A stretch of DNA of 28,573 bases from an uncultured Collinsella sp. (lineage in GTDB: Bacteria > Actinomycetota > Coriobacteriia > Coriobacteriales > Coriobacteriaceae), in the NCBI GenBank assembly GCA_902491895.1, contig CABUJH010000020.1, forward strand, positions 1 through 28,573, written 5' to 3'. Of this stretch, positions 25,586-28,573 are shown one piece after another (positions within the stretch are counted from its first letter, which is position 1; each line of letters begins with the position of its first letter). The notes under the pieces are model-generated. The model was not told the DNA's origin and ran no database searches. It saw only the letters and a list, made by a program, of their open reading frames with translations. The position numbers and the translations under genes are program-made.

Positions 25586-26353
25586 ATGGCAGGCGAATCT
25601 TATGCAATTCCCCCCAAAGATCGTGCTGTTGAGGGAATTCTTTGGTATATCCAGCACCATCAGCTTGCCGGCGGCGATCGCCTGCCGGCCGAGCGCGTGC
25701 TGTGCGAAGAGATTGGCGTTTCGCGTACGGCGTTGCGTGCCGGTATCACGCGGCTTATCTCGTGTGGAACGCTCGAGAGCCGTCGCGGATCGGGCACGTA
25801 TGTGTGTCCTCCCAAGCCGCTGAACATCTTCCAGGAAACGTATAACTTTTCCGATGCTGTGCGGACTGCCGGCCTGCACTCCTCTTCTCGTCTGGTTTCC
25901 ACCGGGACCATCGAGGCGGATGAGGCGCTTGCCGACAAGCTTGGGGTGGCTGTAGGCGCTCCCTTGCTCCGCATGCAGCGCGTTCGACTTATTGAGGGCG
26001 AGCCGGCGTCAATCGAGACCGCTCACGTTAACCTGTCCCTGTGCCCATCGCTTCCCGAGCACGATTTTGAGTGTGAGAGCCTTTACGATGTCTTGCTCAA
26101 AGAAGGTGGCGTGCGCGTTGAGCATGGACGTGAGCATATCTCCATCTCGCGTTTGAACGTCGAAGAGGCCGAGCTGCTCCAGCAAGAAGAGGGAACGCCG
26201 GTGTTCTATGAGAGCTCGATCGAATTTGATAAGGACATGCGTTTTGTGGAGCATTGCAAATCGGTGATTTTGCCCACAAAGTTCCGCTTTGCCGATAACG
26301 GCGAAGAGAACGGCATGAGGAGCGTGGCAGGTGAACAATGGCTGAAACAGTAG
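25586..26353 (+). CDS. GntR/HutC (UTRA) family regulator, first of an overlapping pair
   Basis: 255 residues. The winged helix (about 8-75) contains DRLPAERVLCEEIGVSRTALRAGITRLISCGTLESRRGSGTYV. The UTRA domain (about 95-245) contains LLRMQRVRLIEGEPASIETAHVNLSLCPSL and an ending VEHCKSVILPTKFRF. UTRA regulators usually sense a phosphorylated amino sugar, sugar or related metabolite. GAGGAG about 8 nt before ATG supports the start. Its stop lies 13 bases inside the next gene, which encodes a second regulator of the same family, so the two are translationally coupled and likely made in similar amounts. They probably control the SIS-domain operon that follows. Confidence 0.9.
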   Translation: MAGESYAIPPKDRAVEGILWYIQHHQLAGGDRLPAERVLCEEIGVSRTALRAGITRLISCGTLESRRGSGTYVCPPKPLNIFQETYNFSDAVRTAGLHSSSRLVSTGTIEADEALADKLGVAVGAPLLRMQRVRLIEGEPASIETAHVNLSLCPSLPEHDFECESLYDVLLKEGGVRVEHGREHISISRLNVEEAELLQQEEGTPVFYESSIEFDKDMRFVEHCKSVILPTKFRFADNGEENGMRSVAGEQWLKQ

Positions 26354-27051
26354 ATGCCACCCCGGTTTATATGCGCATTCGACGCTGTATCGAGGAACGT
26401 ATCGAGCGCGGTGCATATCCCACGGGTTCCATGATTCCGTCCGAAAAAGACCTCGCCGAGGAATTTGGTACGACACGCTTGACCATCCGAAGCGCTGTCG
26501 ATGAGCTGGTTCGGCGCGGGCAGATTCGCCGTGTTCGGGGAAAAGGTGCCTTTGTGGCGCAGAAAGTACCTGCTTTTTTTGAACGCACGGTCGGTTTCCG
26601 TGAATCGGTCCGTGCTTCGGGCGGCGAGCCGTCCGTCCGTATTCTCGCGCGTTCCAAGCGTTATGCGGGGCCATATTACGCCGACCTGTTTGGCATCGCC
26701 GAGGACGACCTGCTCTATTCCGTTCGACGCCTGAACTGCATAAACGGTAGCCCCGTATCGATTGAGACGGCGCTGATTCCCTGCCTGCTGTTCCCAACCA
26801 TCGAAGATATTGACGTGTCGGTCTTCAGTTTGTACGAGACCTATGAGATGCTGGGCCGAAAGCCAGTCATGGCACAGGAAAAGCTCGATATCGAAGCGCT
26901 GGGCGCACGAGATGCCGGCCTCCTTGGACTGGAACAGGGCGATCTTGTTTTGCTTTTGGAATGCGTGAGCTATGACGCGAGCGGTCAGGCTATCGAGTAT
27001 GTAAAGTCCTTCAATCGTGGCGATACGGGCGGCTACACCTATACGTACTAG
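26338..27051 (+). CDS. GntR/HutC (UTRA) family regulator, second of an overlapping pair
   Basis: 237 residues. The winged helix (about 8-75) contains SMIPSEKDLAEEFGTTRLTIRSAVDELVRRGQIRRVRGKGAFV. The UTRA domain follows (YSVRRLNCINGSPVSIETALIPCLLFPTIEDIDVSVFSLYETYEM ... LVLLLECVSYDASGQAIEYVKSFNRGDTGGYTY). Its start overlaps the preceding gene by 16 bases and has AGGTGA 5 nt upstream. The two products are clearly distinct in sequence, not a recent duplication. TGTATATACA, a classic GntR/UTRA operator form, lies 57 nt after its stop, in the promoter region of the SIS gene. This suggests control of that operon by one of the pair. Confidence 0.92.
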   Translation: MAETVDATPVYMRIRRCIEERIERGAYPTGSMIPSEKDLAEEFGTTRLTIRSAVDELVRRGQIRRVRGKGAFVAQKVPAFFERTVGFRESVRASGGEPSVRILARSKRYAGPYYADLFGIAEDDLLYSVRRLNCINGSPVSIETALIPCLLFPTIEDIDVSVFSLYETYEMLGRKPVMAQEKLDIEALGARDAGLLGLEQGDLVLLLECVSYDASGQAIEYVKSFNRGDTGGYTYTY

Positions 27052-27107
27052 CTGGTATTTTGTGAATAACGGCTGGGAAACTAACCAGTTTTGATCGTTG
27101 GGTCAGC

Positions 27108-27223
27108 TGTATATACAACCTTACATGGCTCAAAATCGACCGTTCGCCGATGGGGATAAATTAATCGACAAAGAGGTATCAAAAAGCCGTAACCTGTAAC
27201 TGTGATTGGTATCAAATACTAAT
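27108..27223 (+). promoter_or_regulatory. Operators and promoter region of the SIS operon
   Basis: TGTATATACA (27108-27117) is a perfect palindrome of the GntR/UTRA type. It sits between a possible -35 (TTGGGT, 27098-27103) and -10 (TTACAT, 27121-27126), 17 bp apart. A second dyad, ATTGGTAT-caa-ATACTAAT (27205-27223), with one mismatch, lies 21 nt before the start codon, where a bound protein would block elongation or initiation. GGTATCAAA occurs twice (27176-27184 and 27208-27216). Function is inference. Confidence 0.45.
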
Positions 27224-27244
27224 GATTTGTTACGAGGTGAGACG

Positions 27245-28360
27245 ATGAAGATGCTCGATTACGTTCAGCTTGCCCATGTGCGTATGGGAGAGAACCTCGA
27301 GCGTTCGTCTGAGCTGGTAGCGCAGCTCGTTGATATTTTCCAGTCCGGTTCTTTTGACGCGCTGCGCATCGTTGCTTCGGGTTCGTCGCGCCATGCTGCG
27401 GATTGCGCCCGCGATTACCTGCAAGATGCGCTGCAGATGCAGGTGTCCGTTGTGACGCCCGAGGCCTTCGTCGATTTTGAACACACCTATCCACAGCATG
27501 CGCTCAACATTGCCGTCTCGCAGAGCGGCTATTCAACCAATACGATTGCGGCGCTCGATTACATGCGCGCACACGATATGGCTGCAGTTGCGCTCACGGC
27601 AAACGTCGAGGCACCCATCAAGGAACACGCTGACATCGTTCTTGACTACGGTGTGGGCGTCGAGTCGGTGGACTTTGTGACTCTGGGCGTCGAGGTTCTC
27701 GTTGAGTACCTGGTGCTCTTTGGTATTTACGGCGGTCAGGCGCGCGGAACGATTGACGCCAAGGGCGTTGCCCAGCGTCTTGACGACCTGCGCGAGGCTA
27801 TCCAGGCCAATGCCGTGATGTGCAAGACCGCCGAGGCATATGTCCAAGACCACATGCTCGAGCTTTCTGAGCACATGCCCGCCATGGTCGTCGGCAACGG
27901 CCCCAACTACGGTGTTGCCGAGGAGGCAGCGCTCAAGCTGAGCGAGACCATCAAGATTCCTGCCATGCATCACGAAGGCGAGGAGTTCGTCCACGGTCCC
28001 GAGATGCAGATAACCCCGGGCTACCTGGTGTTTATCGTCGACGATCCGCAAGGGTCGGAGCGTCTTGCGAATATCGCCGATGCGTTGTCGAAGGTGACGA
28101 ATAAGGCTGTCCTGCTGACCGCGCATCCAAAAGGCAAGACCCACGAGTTTGCGGTGCCTCAGGTGGCTCCGCTGCTCAGCGCAATTCCCAATCTTGTGTT
28201 CTTCCAGACGGTTGCCGCGGTTATCGCCGAGCGTCTGAACTCGTGGGATGTTCATCCGTATCTCGATGCCGTCTCCAAGCAAATGGAGGTCAAGGCAGAG
28301 GGTTACGAGGAATCGGTCAATGCACTTAAGGCCAAAGCGGCTGAGTGTTACGGAATGTAA
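27245..28360 (+). CDS. SIS-domain sugar-phosphate isomerase/deaminase (GlmS/FrlB-like)
   Basis: 371 residues from ATG 27245, with GAGGTGAG upstream. Two SIS modules are present. The first has VASGSSRHAADCARDYL (about 44-59) and the phosphate-binding VSQSGYSTNTIAALDYMR (about 91-108). The second has VVGNGPNYGVAEEAALKLSETIKIPAMHHEGEEFVHGPEMQI (H250 in the E-x-HGP motif). This is the architecture of the GlmS isomerase half and of deglycases such as FrlB, without the glutaminase domain. Likely substrates are an amino-sugar phosphate or an Amadori compound phosphate (fructoselysine-type). It begins an operon with a second SIS protein and lies behind two UTRA regulators. The exact substrate cannot be told from sequence. 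Confidence 0.88.
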   Translation: MKMLDYVQLAHVRMGENLERSSELVAQLVDIFQSGSFDALRIVASGSSRHAADCARDYLQDALQMQVSVVTPEAFVDFEHTYPQHALNIAVSQSGYSTNTIAALDYMRAHDMAAVALTANVEAPIKEHADIVLDYGVGVESVDFVTLGVEVLVEYLVLFGIYGGQARGTIDAKGVAQRLDDLREAIQANAVMCKTAEAYVQDHMLELSEHMPAMVVGNGPNYGVAEEAALKLSETIKIPAMHHEGEEFVHGPEMQITPGYLVFIVDDPQGSERLANIADALSKVTNKAVLLTAHPKGKTHEFAVPQVAPLLSAIPNLVFFQTVAAVIAERLNSWDVHPYLDAVSKQMEVKAEGYEESVNALKAKAAECYGM

Positions 28361-28420
28361 ATGGGCTTTGATGCCCGTTGGCATGGGGAATGTGAAGGCA
28401 ACCCCAGAAAGGAGAAGCAA

Positions 28421-28573
28421 ATGAAGGAAACCGAGAAGATCGAGATCATGCATTTCGACCAGGAGGGCTACCTCGAGGACGGCAAGGCGCTCTACGAGAC
28501 CGGCAAGAAGATGACCGCGCTCGCCGACAAGGTCGCCGACGAGGGCTACGACGCCGTGTTCCTGATGGGCGTC
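28421..28573 (+). CDS. SIS-domain protein, N-terminal part only (cut by window end)
   Basis: 51 codons are visible from ATG 28421, with AAAGGAG about 6 nt upstream. The frame reads MKETEKIEIMHFDQEGYLED and ends GYDAVFLMGV at the window edge. The ending resembles the start of a SIS module in FrlB-like deglycases, where a Gly/Ser-rich phosphate loop would follow. It lies 60 nt after the first SIS gene with no terminator between, so the two are in one operon. They may form a pair of related deglycase/isomerase subunits, as in fructoselysine/glucoselysine-type pathways. The rest lies outside the window. Confidence 0.7.
   Translation, partial: MKETEKIEIMHFDQEGYLEDGKALYETGKKMTALADKVADEGYDAVFLMGV

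Overview
The window looks like a chromosomal stretch from a GC-rich gut actinobacterium of the class Coriobacteriia, most likely Collinsella or a close relative. This is inference from gene content (Tat-type sugar-binding lipoprotein, MsmK-type ATPase, glycogen phosphorylase beside 4-alpha-glucanotransferase, CstA, many GntR/UTRA regulators), GC-rich codon use and strong Shine-Dalgarno sites; no rRNA or other phylogenetic marker is present.

Layout. 1-430 holds part of a dispersed structured repeat, then a promoter and a long leader with a small Ile/Val-rich open frame and an intrinsic terminator ahead of cstA (465-2354). Next come a multidomain protein ending in a JetD/DUF2220-like Toprim domain (2515-4713), a tRNA-Gln(UUG) on the minus strand, and three minus-strand genes: a peptidoglycan-binding-domain protein, a polyprenyl synthetase, and a PTS EIIC-EIIB permease fused to a HAD phosphatase. 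Divergent from the last is a GntR/UTRA regulator (9905). 10931-15296 is an oligosaccharide ABC operon (binding lipoprotein, two permeases, ATPase). A 456-base gap after it holds three regularly spaced copies of a 59-bp palindromic repeat. On the minus strand follow malQ and glgP, then galE. A Tat-exported coiled-coil/CHAP-like wall hydrolase (21203), murB (minus), a LacI regulator, a small unknown protein, two overlapping GntR/UTRA regulators and two SIS-domain sugar-phosphate proteins (the second cut by the window end) complete the window.

How the genes fit together. 7.2-20.9 kb is a carbohydrate block: oligosaccharide uptake by PTS and ABC systems, glucan processing by MalQ and GlgP to glucose and glucose-1-phosphate, and GalE for UDP-galactose/UDP-glucose. 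The palindrome GTTTAAAC or close variants occurs upstream of the PTS gene, its GntR regulator, the ABC operon and malQ, suggesting a shared regulator. The right end is the start of a catabolic operon for an amino-sugar or Amadori-type phosphate, with its own regulators.

The most unusual items are (i) the intergenic element at 22428-22558, which shares a conserved core with 1-63 while its hairpin stems differ by paired changes; (ii) the three 59-bp palindromes at 15435-15654; (iii) the Ile/Val leader peptide and terminator before cstA; (iv) the orphan JetD-like Toprim protein; and (v) the PTS-phosphatase fusion.
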